From Arthrobacter sp. TPD3018 (GTDB taxonomy: Bacteria > Pseudomonadota > Alphaproteobacteria > Sphingomonadales > Sphingomonadaceae): 64,000 nucleotides of DNA. The position numbers were made by a program, and so were the translations under genes. Location of the stretch: contig QDFQ01000002.1 of NCBI GenBank assembly GCA_003075315.1, positions 148,821 to 212,820 on the forward strand, given 5' to 3'. Shown here in pieces: positions 54,008 through 62,283 of the stretch (its first letter is position 1; each line of letters opens with the position of its first letter). Under the pieces are notes generated by a model, which saw only the letters and a list, made by a program, of their open reading frames with translations, was not told the origin of the DNA and ran no database searches.

Positions 54008-54817
54008 TCAGAACGGCAGCCACTTCGCCTTGTGCGTGATCTTCATATAGCCGACGTTGACGCCGGCGCGGTAACCGACGCCCAGGCGGATCGGGATCAG
54101 CACGATGTTGCCGCGGCGCAGATAGGTCGCGGCGAACCCGCCGACCAGATACAGGCGCCCCTCCACCGCCGGGAAGCGGCGGAACAGCTCTTCGGTGTCG
54201 TAGAGGTTGTAGACGAGGACGAACACCTTGTTGGCGTCACCGCCGACGTCAAACCCCACCGACGGACCGGTCCAATAGACGGGCTGCTGCCCCTCCACCT
54301 TGTGGCTCATGATGCCAGAGCCATAGCGCACGCCCAGCACGAACGCGCCCGCGGCTTCGCGGCCCGCGATATAGGCGTTGGGCTCGCCCTGTTCCTTCAG
54401 CACCTTTTCCAGCATGCCGGCGAGGCCGGCCGCGCCCTTGCCGAACACGCCCTCGCCCGCGGCGAGCAAATCTTCGCGCTGATAGGTGGAGGCGGCCTTC
54501 AGCGTGGCATCGGCCTGCGCCTGCTGCTGCGCCTCGGTCGTCTGGCCGGCATAGGCGGGTGCGGGGGCCTGGGTGAAACCGGCGCCGGGTGCGCCCGTCG
54601 ATGTCGCGGGCTGCGCCGCCCAATCCTGTTCGACCGACGGGGTCGGCGTGGGCGTCGGCCGCGGTGCGGTCGTCCGCGACGGCGTCGCGCTGGTCGTGCG
54701 GCCCTGCCTGGCGAGATCGCCGTCGATCGCGCGATTGGGATCGATCGTCGTCACCTGCGCGGGCGCACTTGCTGCCACCAGCGCACTCGCCGCCAGCGCG
54801 AAACCGATCACCCGCAT
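54008..54817 (-). CDS. DUF1134/EipA-like envelope protein
   Basis: A 269-residue exported protein: signal (MRVIGFALAASALVAASAPA), a long Pro/Thr-rich disordered stretch, then the DUF1134 domain from about residue 115 (GVFGKGAAGLAGMLEKVLKE, then REAAGAFVLGVRYGSGIM, PVYWTGPSVGFDVGGDANKV, RRFPAVEGRLYLVGGFAATY). EipA of Brucella, of this family, is a periplasmic envelope-integrity factor. ATG 54817 has an AGGGGG with suitable spacing, unlike ATG 54823. Confidence 0.88.
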   Translation of the reverse strand: MRVIGFALAASALVAASAPAQVTTIDPNRAIDGDLARQGRTTSATPSRTTAPRPTPTPTPSVEQDWAAQPATSTGAPGAGFTQAPAPAYAGQTTEAQQQAQADATLKAASTYQREDLLAAGEGVFGKGAAGLAGMLEKVLKEQGEPNAYIAGREAAGAFVLGVRYGSGIMSHKVEGQQPVYWTGPSVGFDVGGDANKVFVLVYNLYDTEELFRRFPAVEGRLYLVGGFAATYLRRGNIVLIPIRLGVGYRAGVNVGYMKITHKAKWLPF

Positions 54818-54985
54818 CACCATTCCCCCTCGCCGCGCCACACGGCGCCGCCTCTCGTTAACCACCCCCGCGCTTGCCCGGCAATGAACGAACGGCGGGC
54901 GGCGCCGAAATTACGATCGAATGCGGGCCTCAACCCCGTTGATCCCCCGAAAGACCCTCGCTATAGCCGCCCGACGCCGCAGCTC

Positions 54986-55075
54986 GGAGACGTGGGTGAG
55001 TGGCTGAAACCAACGCTTTGCTAAAGCGTCGTACGGGAAACCGTACCGAGGGTTCGAATCCCTCCGTCTCCGCCA
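54986..55075 (+). tRNA. tRNA-Ser (anticodon GCT)
   Basis: Ninety bases with acceptor stem GGAGACG/CGTCTCC, discriminator G and encoded CCA (55073-55075). The anticodon arm is ACGCT-TTGCTAA-AGCGT, giving anticodon GCT for AGC/AGU. The long variable arm CGTACGGGAAACCGTAC and the T-arm GGTTCGAATCC are typical of class II tRNA-Ser. Intact. Confidence 0.97.
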
Positions 55076-55136
55076 CTTGCTTGTTCAGGTGGTTCGTTCA
55101 GCCGACGATGAGCGGCGGCGTGTATCTCGTTTGAGA

Positions 55137-55178
55137 CGACAATAGGCCACGTTCCCTGCGGGACGTGGCCTATTGTCG
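55137..55178. terminator. Strong hairpin between tRNA-Ser and the convergent porin gene
   Basis: Sixteen-base perfect arms CGACAATAGGCCACGT (55137-55152) and complement (55163-55178), with extra CCC/GGG pairing in the loop. It lies 62 bp after the tRNA and 18 bp beyond the porin stop, so it can serve both directions. No T-run, so it is not a classic intrinsic terminator. Confidence 0.6.
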
Positions 55179-55195
55179 TATGGGCCCCCGCCCGG

Positions 55196-56752
55196 TCAGA
55201 AGCGCAGGCTGAGCCAGCCGGCGAGGAAATCCGAACTGCTGTAGCCGGCGTTCTTCAGCGCCGGGCCTGCCATCAGATGTTCGTAGCGGCCGGTGACGCT
55301 GACGCGGGGCGAGATCGTCCAGACCGCCTGTAGGCGGGCGGTGTCGGCGATCTTGCGGCCGGGGACGTTCTGCGTGCCGGCGAAGGCGGTGCCGTTCGCA
55401 CGATACACCGCATCGCGGACCGTATCGCGCCAGCTGAGCTGATATTCGGCCGACAGGCGCACGGTCTTCAGCGGGCTGAAGGTGAAGGTCGGCGCGAGCG
55501 CGATCAAATTGGTCGGCGTCGCGTATAGCTGGTAGCTGTAATAGATGTTGTTGCCGAAGGGCGCGAGCGCATTGCGCAGCGTGCCGCCGGTATAGGCGCC
55601 ACCGCCCGACGCGTAATCGGCGTGGAAGCCGACACGCGGTGCGCTGCGATCCTTGCCCAGGCGATAGTTCTGGGCGAATAGCAGCAGCCAGGCGCTGATC
55701 GGCCGGCCGTCATAATTGCCGCCCTGATAATTGACCGTCCAGTCGAGGTTGACCGGGCCGATGTCCCCCAGCGTGTGCAGGCCATAGAAGAAGCGTTCCT
55801 CGCGCGTCGTGGTACGGCCCCAGGTGGCGGCATCATTGCGCAGGCGCCAGAAGAACGGGTCGAGGTACAGTTTCGAGCCGCCGAACAGCGTCTTGGGCAG
55901 GACGATCCCGCCCGAAATGCCCGAAAAGCGGCGGCCGCGATCGCTGATGTCGTCGCCGGTGCCACCGACGCCCAGCTGGGTCGTATGGAAATCGAACAGG
56001 TCGACGCGCACCTGCTTCGCGCGCGCCCAGGCGCGGGTGCCGTTATAGACGGTGAAGATGGTGTTGTTGTCACGCGGCACGACCATCAGGTTCGGGCCGT
56101 CGGCGAAGGTCTGGCGACCGTAGCGGATGCCGACGTCGGCCTGGGCGATCGTGCCAGTGAGGTCGACGAAGGATTGCTGGACGACCAGATCGTTGCGCAT
56201 CTGCGGGGTGATCGTGCCGAGATTCTGGCCGGCGAGGCCGCCATGCGCCAGTTCGCCGAACAGGCGGACGTGGCTGCCTAGATGCAGATCGGCGCCGCCG
56301 ACGATGCGCGTGATGTCCTGCCGCTGCGCCTCGCCCGCGCGCAGATTGGGGTTGGTCGTTTCGTTGACTCGGAAGCGCAATTCGCCCGACAGCGTCAGAT
56401 AGATGTCGCCCTTGCCGTCGAGCGGGATGAACTTCAGCCGGTCGAGAAAATCGTCGCGCTTCTTGGGATCGCGATAGCGGCGCCAGTCCTCGACCCAGCG
56501 CGACTGGTTGTAGCCGCCGCTGGTGACGCCATCGCCGATCGCTTCGGCGGGATAGGCTTCGGAGACGGGAGAGGCCGGCACCTGATTGCCCTGTTCCTTC
56601 GGCGGCAGCGCCTGTCCGGCCGGGGCGGCGGCGGTCGCGGAAGCAGTCGCGGGGGTGGCGGCGGCGGTAGCGGGGGTCTCGGCCAGCGCCGGGGTGGCGG
56701 CGAGAAGGGCGAGCGTGGCGGTGGCGACCATTTGGCGCGCGATGTTCGACAT
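55196..56752 (-). CDS. Outer-membrane porin with alginate-export-type domain
   Basis: A 518-residue protein with signal peptide (MVATATLALLAATPALAE) and an Ala/Thr/Pro-rich spacer, then a beta-barrel of the alginate_exp family (from about residue 90: WVEDWRRYRDPKKRDDFLDR, LKFIPLDGKGDIYLTLSGEL, and RRFSGISGGIVLPKTLFGGS) ending with WLSLRF. Family members are outer-membrane channels, and AlgE is only one of them. It lies 62 bp after dctA on the same strand, so it may be the outer-membrane entry route for dicarboxylates. Inference only. Confidence 0.83.
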   Translation of the reverse strand: MSNIARQMVATATLALLAATPALAETPATAAATPATASATAAAPAGQALPPKEQGNQVPASPVSEAYPAEAIGDGVTSGGYNQSRWVEDWRRYRDPKKRDDFLDRLKFIPLDGKGDIYLTLSGELRFRVNETTNPNLRAGEAQRQDITRIVGGADLHLGSHVRLFGELAHGGLAGQNLGTITPQMRNDLVVQQSFVDLTGTIAQADVGIRYGRQTFADGPNLMVVPRDNNTIFTVYNGTRAWARAKQVRVDLFDFHTTQLGVGGTGDDISDRGRRFSGISGGIVLPKTLFGGSKLYLDPFFWRLRNDAATWGRTTTREERFFYGLHTLGDIGPVNLDWTVNYQGGNYDGRPISAWLLLFAQNYRLGKDRSAPRVGFHADYASGGGAYTGGTLRNALAPFGNNIYYSYQLYATPTNLIALAPTFTFSPLKTVRLSAEYQLSWRDTVRDAVYRANGTAFAGTQNVPGRKIADTARLQAVWTISPRVSVTGRYEHLMAGPALKNAGYSSSDFLAGWLSLRF

Positions 56753-56814
56753 GGATCGATCTTTCATTCGGTGGTGGGACGGCGGCGCGGCACCGGCGCC
56801 GCCGTCTGGTGCGG

Positions 56815-58161
56815 TCATTCGGCCGCGACGGCACCCGCGGGCAGATCCTCGACCCGGGGCAGACGACCGGCCACCGCCAGATCGAACTGCTGCTGGTCGA
56901 ACTTACCCTCCCACCGCGCGACCACGACCGTGGCGACGGCGTTACCGATGAAATTGGTCAGGCTGCGGCATTCCGACATGAAGCGGTCGATGCCCAGGAT
57001 CAGCGCCATGCCGGCGACCGGCACCGAGGGGACGATCGACAGCGTCGCCGCCAGCGTGATGAACCCGGCCCCGGTGACGCCCGCCGCGCCCTTCGACGAG
57101 AACATGGCGACGCCCAGCAGCAGCAATTGCTGGCCGATCGTCAGGTCGACGTTGCACGCCTGGGCGATGAACAGCGCCGCCAGCGTCATGTAGATGTTGG
57201 TGCCGTCGAGGTTGAACGAATAGCCGGTTGGAACGACCAGGCCGACGATCGACTTGGGGCAGCCCGCGCGCTCCATCTTTTCGATCAGCGCCGGCAGCGC
57301 GCTTTCCGACGACGATGTGCCGAGCACCAGCAGCAATTCCGCCTTCAAATAGCGGATCAGCGTGAAGATCGAGAAACCGGCGAGCTTCGCGACGATGCCG
57401 AGCACGACGACGACGAAGAGGATGGAGGTGAAGTAGAAGCTGCCGACCAGCCAGGCGAGGCCCTTCAGCGCCACGATCCCATATTTGCCGACGGTGAAGG
57501 CCATCGCACCGAACGCACCGATCGGCGCGACCTTCATGACGATGCCGACCAGCTTGAAGAAGGCGATCGACACGTCCTCGAGCAGGTCGAGCACGCGCGC
57601 GCCGCGATCGCCGACCAGCGCCAGCGCCACGCCGAACAGGATCGAAACGAGCAGCACCTGCAGGATGTTGCCTTCCGTCATCGACGACAGGAACGTGTCG
57701 GGGATGATGCTCATCAGGAAGCCGATCAGCGTCGTTTCATGCGCCTTTTCGGCATAATCGGCGATCTTGCTGGTATCGAGCGTCGCGGGATCGATGTTGA
57801 GCCCCGCGCCCGGCTGGACGACATTGGCGACGATCATGCCGATGATCAGCGCCAGCGTGGAGAAGAACAGGAAATAGATGAAGGCCTTGCCCGCCACGCG
57901 GCCGACCGAGGCGAGATCGCGCATGCCGGCGATACCGGTGACGATGGTGAGGAAGATGACCGGCGCGATCACCATCTTGACGAGCTTGATGAAGGCATCG
58001 CCCAGCGGCTTGAGCGCTTCGCCGGTAGCCGGCGCGAAATGGCCGAGCAGCACGCCCGCGACGATCGCGGCGAGCACCTGGACATAAAGATGGGCGTACC
58101 AGGGGCGTGCCGCGGGCGGAACCGCGTGCGGGGTTCCGCTGGTGGCCGGGTAGATCGTCAT
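56815..58161 (-). CDS. dctA: C4-dicarboxylate/H+ (Na+) symporter DctA
   Basis: A 448-residue inner-membrane transporter for succinate, fumarate and malate. It starts behind GAGAGGAG at ATG 58161. Family signatures are [20 protein letters not shown], the [20 protein letters not shown] hairpin, [20 protein letters not shown], and [19 protein letters not shown]. Divergent from dctB/dctD, the expected regulatory pair, across 224 bases. Followed by the porin. Confidence 0.95.
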   Translation of the reverse strand: MTIYPATSGTPHAVPPAARPWYAHLYVQVLAAIVAGVLLGHFAPATGEALKPLGDAFIKLVKMVIAPVIFLTIVTGIAGMRDLASVGRVAGKAFIYFLFFSTLALIIGMIVANVVQPGAGLNIDPATLDTSKIADYAEKAHETTLIGFLMSIIPDTFLSSMTEGNILQVLLVSILFGVALALVGDRGARVLDLLEDVSIAFFKLVGIVMKVAPIGAFGAMAFTVGKYGIVALKGLAWLVGSFYFTSILFVVVVLGIVAKLAGFSIFTLIRYLKAELLLVLGTSSSESALPALIEKMERAGCPKSIVGLVVPTGYSFNLDGTNIYMTLAALFIAQACNVDLTIGQQLLLLGVAMFSSKGAAGVTGAGFITLAATLSIVPSVPVAGMALILGIDRFMSECRSLTNFIGNAVATVVVARWEGKFDQQQFDLAVAGRLPRVEDLPAGAVAAE

Positions 58162-58258
58162 GGATGCGGCTCCTCTCGATTGGCCCGCGTGCATCGCGGT
58201 GTGATTGGGGCCAGTGTTGCCGGACGCGCCACGCGGACCGAAACGAGGCGCTGCATTT

Positions 58259-58287
58259 TATTTAATCTTGCTATTTTAGTGACTTAA
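58259..58287 (-). promoter_or_regulatory. Candidate sigma70-type promoter of dctA
   Basis: TTAAGT (58287-58282), 17-base spacer, TAAATA (58264-58259) in a locally A/T-rich stretch, about 98 bp before the dctA ATG. No TGGCAC-N5-TTGCA-like sigma54 site with GG-N10-GC spacing is visible in 58162-58385, which fits the DctD finding. Confidence 0.4.
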
Positions 58288-58385
58288 CGCAACTCGTCCA
58301 TTGGGCGACGTGTCACTATTCGCCTTCGCCGCACCATGCAGTGCCGAAAATTGCACACACGCCGTCACCGGCGTACGATGCCGGC

Positions 58386-60104
58386 ATGCAGGATTCGAAA
58401 GTCGTGCGCCGGATCGGATGGGTGCTCGCCGCGCTGGCGGCCAGCGTGCTGGCGGCCCTGGCGATCGGCATGGTCGCCGAACGCAACGCGCGGGCGCGGT
58501 TCGAAGCCTCGCTGACCGCCGACGTCCGCCTGCGCCAATCGCTGCTGACCAGCGAGATAGCCCGGTTCCGCCTGCTGCCCGAGGCGCTGTCGGACGATCG
58601 CGACGTGGTGGGCACGCTGGCCGGCACGCCCGGCATGGCGGCGGTGCTGAACCGAAAGCTGGAGGGGCTGGCCTCCAGCACCGGCGCGGCAGTGATCTAT
58701 GTGATCGACCGCGACGGCAACACGCTGGCGGCGAGCAACTGGCGCATGCCCGACAGTTTCGTCGGCAACAATTATCGCTTCCGCCGCTATTATGCGCAGG
58801 CCGCGCGCACCGGTCAGGCGGAGCAATTCGCGCTCGGCACCGTCAGCCACCGGCCGGGCCTGTACCTGTCCAGGCGCACCCGCGATGGCGGCGTCGTGGT
58901 GGTGAAGCTGGAGCTCGACCGGGTCGAACGCGAATGGCGGCAGGCCGGCGGCATCACCTTTGCGACGGGGCCGCAGGGCGTCATCCTGGTCACCAGTCGC
59001 GGATCGTGGCGCTTTGCCGAAACGCGCCCGCTGGCCCCCGCCGCCGTCGCCGCGGCCCGCGCCGACTTCGGCGTCGCGGCGCTGCGCCCCCGCCCCTGGC
59101 GCGATGCCGACGGCCGGCTGACCGACGGCGCGAACGGCGAGACGCTGATGATGGCGACCAGCCCGGCGGATGCCGCCGGCTGGCGGGTGACGCTGGCCAT
59201 GCCGACGCGCGGCGCGATCACCGCGGCGATGCGCAATGCCGCCGGTGCGGCGGCGCTGGGGATGCTGGCGCTCGTCGCGATGGGCTGGGCCTTGCGCGAG
59301 CGCGCCCGCCGCCGCGCCGAACGGACCGAGGCGCTGGAGGCGGCAGTGGCGGAACGCACCGCGGACCTCAGCCGCGAGATCGCCGAACGTGCCGCGGCGG
59401 AGGCACGCGCTGACGACCTGCGCGAGGGGCTGCGCCAGGCGAACCGCCTCGCGGCACTGGGCCAGATCACCGCCAGCGTCGCGCACGAAACCGCACAGCC
59501 GGTCGCGGCGATCCGCACCTATGCGGCCGCGGGCGAGGCGCTGCTGGATCGCGGCGCGCTGGAGGAGGTGCGCGGCAACCTGCACGCCATCGCACGGCTG
59601 ACCGAGCGGATCGGCGCGGTGACGGCGGAGCTGCGCGGCTTTTCCCGCAAGGGATCGGGGGCGATCGGCCCCGTGGCGCTCGCCGAGGTGCTCGACGGCG
59701 CGCGGCTGATCCTGAAGGAGCGGCTGTCGCGCGTCGCGGTGCGCTGGCCCAGCTTGCCGCCCGGCCTGATGGTGGTCGCCGGCCGCGTGCGGCTGGAACA
59801 GGTGGTGGTCAACATCCTGCAGAATGCGGTCGAGGCGCTGGATGGCCAGCCCACACCCGCGATCACCATCTCGCTGGACGATCAGGAGGGCGAATATGTG
59901 GTGCTGACGATCGCCGACACCGGCCCCGGCATCGCGCCGGACATCGCCGAACGGCTGTTCACCCCCTTCGCCACCAGCCGCCCGACCGGGCTGGGGCTTG
60001 GGCTGACGATCGCCCAGGATATCATGCACGACCTCGGCGGATCGCTGCGGCTGGTGCCGAGCGCGCAAGGCGCCGCCTTCGCCATCGCGATGCGGCGCGC
60101 ATGA
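58386..60104 (+). CDS. dctB: DctB-like C4-dicarboxylate sensor histidine kinase
   Basis: A 572-residue membrane kinase. Helix one (WVLAALAASVLAALAIGMVA), a periplasmic PAS/dCache-like sensor (about 35-290; GNTLAASNWRMPDSFVGNNY, RFRRYYAQAARTGQAEQFAL), helix two (AAALGMLALVAMGWAL), a coiled coil, and the H-box ITASVAHETAQPVAAIRTYA. The usual DctB HEINQP reads HETAQP here. N-box VVNILQNAVEALDG and G-boxes ADTGPGIAP and GLGLGLTI follow. ATG 58386. Overlaps dctD (ATGA). Confidence 0.92.
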   Translation: MQDSKVVRRIGWVLAALAASVLAALAIGMVAERNARARFEASLTADVRLRQSLLTSEIARFRLLPEALSDDRDVVGTLAGTPGMAAVLNRKLEGLASSTGAAVIYVIDRDGNTLAASNWRMPDSFVGNNYRFRRYYAQAARTGQAEQFALGTVSHRPGLYLSRRTRDGGVVVVKLELDRVEREWRQAGGITFATGPQGVILVTSRGSWRFAETRPLAPAAVAAARADFGVAALRPRPWRDADGRLTDGANGETLMMATSPADAAGWRVTLAMPTRGAITAAMRNAAGAAALGMLALVAMGWALRERARRRAERTEALEAAVAERTADLSREIAERAAAEARADDLREGLRQANRLAALGQITASVAHETAQPVAAIRTYAAAGEALLDRGALEEVRGNLHAIARLTERIGAVTAELRGFSRKGSGAIGPVALAEVLDGARLILKERLSRVAVRWPSLPPGLMVVAGRVRLEQVVVNILQNAVEALDGQPTPAITISLDDQEGEYVVLTIADTGPGIAPDIAERLFTPFATSRPTGLGLGLTIAQDIMHDLGGSLRLVPSAQGAAFAIAMRRA

Positions 60105-61417
60105 GCGAGATCACGCCCCGCATCGCGCTGGTCGACGACGACGACGATCTGCGCGCCGCGACCGCGCAATGGCTGTCGCTGGCCGGGTTCACCGTCGACA
60201 GCTTCGCCGCCGCGCCGCCCGCACTCGACGCGCTGGGCGCCGACTATCCGGGCGTGGTGGTCAGCGATATCCGCATGCCGATCATGTCCGGGCTGGAGCT
60301 GTTCGCGACGCTGCACGCGCGCGATCCGGCGCTGCCGGTGATCCTGGTGACCGGCCATGCCGATGTGGCGACCGCGGTCGGCGCGCTGAAGGCGGGCGCG
60401 TGGGATTTCCTGAGCAAGCCGTGCGACCCCGATGCGCTGGTCGCTGCCGTCAGCCGCGCCGCGACGGCACGCGCGCTGACGCTGGAGAACCGGCGATTGC
60501 GCGCCGCGGCGGAGGAAGCGGATGGCGGCGGCGTCGCGGCGGCACTGGTCGGCCGCAGCCCGGCGATTCGGCGACTGCGCGAAATGGTGCCGGTGCTGGC
60601 CAATGCCGACATCGACCTGTTCATCGAGGGTGAGACGGGGACGGGCAAGGAATTGCTCGCGCGGCTGATCCACCGGGCCGGGCGCCGCGGGCGGCACCGC
60701 TTCGTCCCCGTCGCCTGCGCCGCGATCCCCGAAGAGCTGATTGACGGCGAGCTGTTCGGCCCAGGCGACACGGGCGTCATGGCGTCGAGCCGGGGGACGC
60801 TGTTCCTCGACGATATCGACCGCGCCTCGCCGCGTCTCCAGGCACGGCTGGTGCCGCTGATCGAGGAGCGCGCGGTGCGGACGGGCGCGCGGGCGCCGGC
60901 GCCGATCGATCTGCGCATCATCGCGGCGGGCGGCGAAGCGGGCGAACACGGCCCGGCGGCGATCAGCCCCGAACTCTTCTACCGCCTGGCCGCGGTGCGC
61001 CTGCGGCTGCCGCCGCTGCGCGAACGGCGCGAGGACATCCCCCTGCTGTTCGCGCATCTCGTCGACGCATCCGCCGCGCGGTTGCGCATGCCGGTGCCGC
61101 CGCTGACCGCGATGGCGCGCGAGCGGCTGGCGGAGCATCACTGGCCGGGCAACGTGCGCGAACTGGCGCATTTCGCCGATCGCGTCGTGCTCGACCTCGA
61201 ACCGGGCGATGGCACCCCCGCCGTGTCCTCCGCGACGCTGCCCGACCGCGTTGCCGCGTTCGAACGCGAAGCGATGGTGGAGGCGATCCGCGCGGCGGGG
61301 GGCGACGCCAGCATCGCGATGGACCGGCTGGGGCTGCCGCGAAAGACCTTCTACTACAAGGTGCAGCGGCATGGCATCGACCTGACCGCGCTGCGCCGCG
61401 GATTGCGCAGCGACTAG
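60101..61417 (+). CDS. dctD: DctD-family AAA+ response regulator lacking the GAFTGA loop
   Basis: A 438-residue regulator. The receiver has phosphoacceptor D56 (VVVSDIRMPIMSGLELF). The AAA+ domain carries Walker A GETGTGKELLARL (177-184). Between GELFG (216-220) and GTLFLDDID (232-240) only 11 residues remain, with no GAFTGA, the sigma54-contacting loop. Walker B reads LDDI instead of LDEI. The rest, FYRLAAVRLRLPPLRERRED and the Fis HTH (GGDASIAMDRLGLPRKTFYY), is normal. Likely activates a sigma70 promoter, as Rhodobacter capsulatus NtrC does. Coupled to dctB. Confidence 0.9.
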   Translation: MSEITPRIALVDDDDDLRAATAQWLSLAGFTVDSFAAAPPALDALGADYPGVVVSDIRMPIMSGLELFATLHARDPALPVILVTGHADVATAVGALKAGAWDFLSKPCDPDALVAAVSRAATARALTLENRRLRAAAEEADGGGVAAALVGRSPAIRRLREMVPVLANADIDLFIEGETGTGKELLARLIHRAGRRGRHRFVPVACAAIPEELIDGELFGPGDTGVMASSRGTLFLDDIDRASPRLQARLVPLIEERAVRTGARAPAPIDLRIIAAGGEAGEHGPAAISPELFYRLAAVRLRLPPLRERREDIPLLFAHLVDASAARLRMPVPPLTAMARERLAEHHWPGNVRELAHFADRVVLDLEPGDGTPAVSSATLPDRVAAFEREAMVEAIRAAGGDASIAMDRLGLPRKTFYYKVQRHGIDLTALRRGLRSD

Positions 61418-61449
61418 GGGCGGGCCAACCCGAGCGCGCATTCATCCCC

Positions 61450-61530
61450 GTCACCCCAGCGCAGGCTGGGGTCTCTCGCGGCTTCTGGCGCGCTCTGCCG
61501 CCGTAAGATCCCAGCCTTCGCTGGGATGAC
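61450..61530. repeat. GTCACCCC palindrome (CAGCGCAGGCTGGG variant)
   Basis: The arm GTCACCCCAGCGCAGGCTGG at 61450 pairs with CCAGCCTTCGCTGGGATGAC ending 61530. It lies between dctD and the sigma-factor gene, both plus strand. Confidence 0.9.
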
Positions 61531-61595
61531 GGCGGGTTGACGCGCATGCACGCCAGCCATGGCGTGCATGCGCTGCGATCGGGCAGACAGCGGGC

Positions 61596-62192
61596 ATGGC
61601 GGGGGACGGTCTTGATGGGCAGGCGCGATCGGACGGTGCATCGTCGGCCCCCGCGCCAGCGCCAAGCTCCCATGGCGATCCAGATGCCGATCTCGTCGCT
61701 GCGGCAATAGCGGGGGATCGCGATGCGTTCGGGACGCTGATCGATCGGCATTACGACCGGATTCACGCGCTCGCCTGGCAGTTAACCGGATCACGCAGCG
61801 ATGCGGAGGATATTGCGCAGGATGTCTGCTGCGCGCTCGTCCGGCGGATCGGCAGCTTCCGCGGTGAGGCACGGTTTTCGACCTGGCTGTGCGGCATCGT
61901 CTTCAACGCCTGCCGCGATGCGCGCCGCCGCGGCCGCGCGTTTCGCGGGCTGACCGAACGGCTGGCGGTGATCGCCGGGATCGGGCGCGGCGCGGGTCAT
62001 GCCGATCTGCACGATGCGATGTGGGTGAAGAGCGCGGTGATGAAGCTGCCCGCCGCCTATCGCGACGCGGTGGTGCTGGTCGCGGGGCAGCAGCTGACCC
62101 ATGCCGAAGCCGCCGCGATCCTGGGCATCGCCGAAGCGACGGTGTCGTGGCGCCTGCACGAGGCGCGCAAGCGGCTGGGCGGGGGCGCGTAA
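61596..62192 (+). CDS. ECF-type RNA polymerase sigma factor
   Basis: A 198-residue ECF sigma factor. Region 2: [20 protein letters not shown] and [20 protein letters not shown], with [20 protein letters not shown]. Region 4: [20 protein letters not shown] and [20 protein letters not shown], then RKRLG. A disordered Ala/Ser/Pro-rich N-terminal 30 residues precedes it. It is followed 91 bp later by a vWA lipoprotein gene, and no anti-sigma gene is adjacent, so control may be unusual. Confidence 0.9.
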   Translation: MAGDGLDGQARSDGASSAPAPAPSSHGDPDADLVAAAIAGDRDAFGTLIDRHYDRIHALAWQLTGSRSDAEDIAQDVCCALVRRIGSFRGEARFSTWLCGIVFNACRDARRRGRAFRGLTERLAVIAGIGRGAGHADLHDAMWVKSAVMKLPAAYRDAVVLVAGQQLTHAEAAAILGIAEATVSWRLHEARKRLGGGA

Positions 62193-62283
62193 AAAAATGC
62201 ACGGGCGTTCCCAAGGATCATGCGGGCTGCCGCGTCGAAGGAACAGGCGGACGATGTGCCGCCGGTTCTTCGAGGAGACTGCC

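Noticed and set aside
58162..58385. Sigma54 promoter for dctA (TGGCGCG...GGCAAC)
   Set aside because: GG to GC spacing is 8, not 10, and the cognate regulator lacks GAFTGA.
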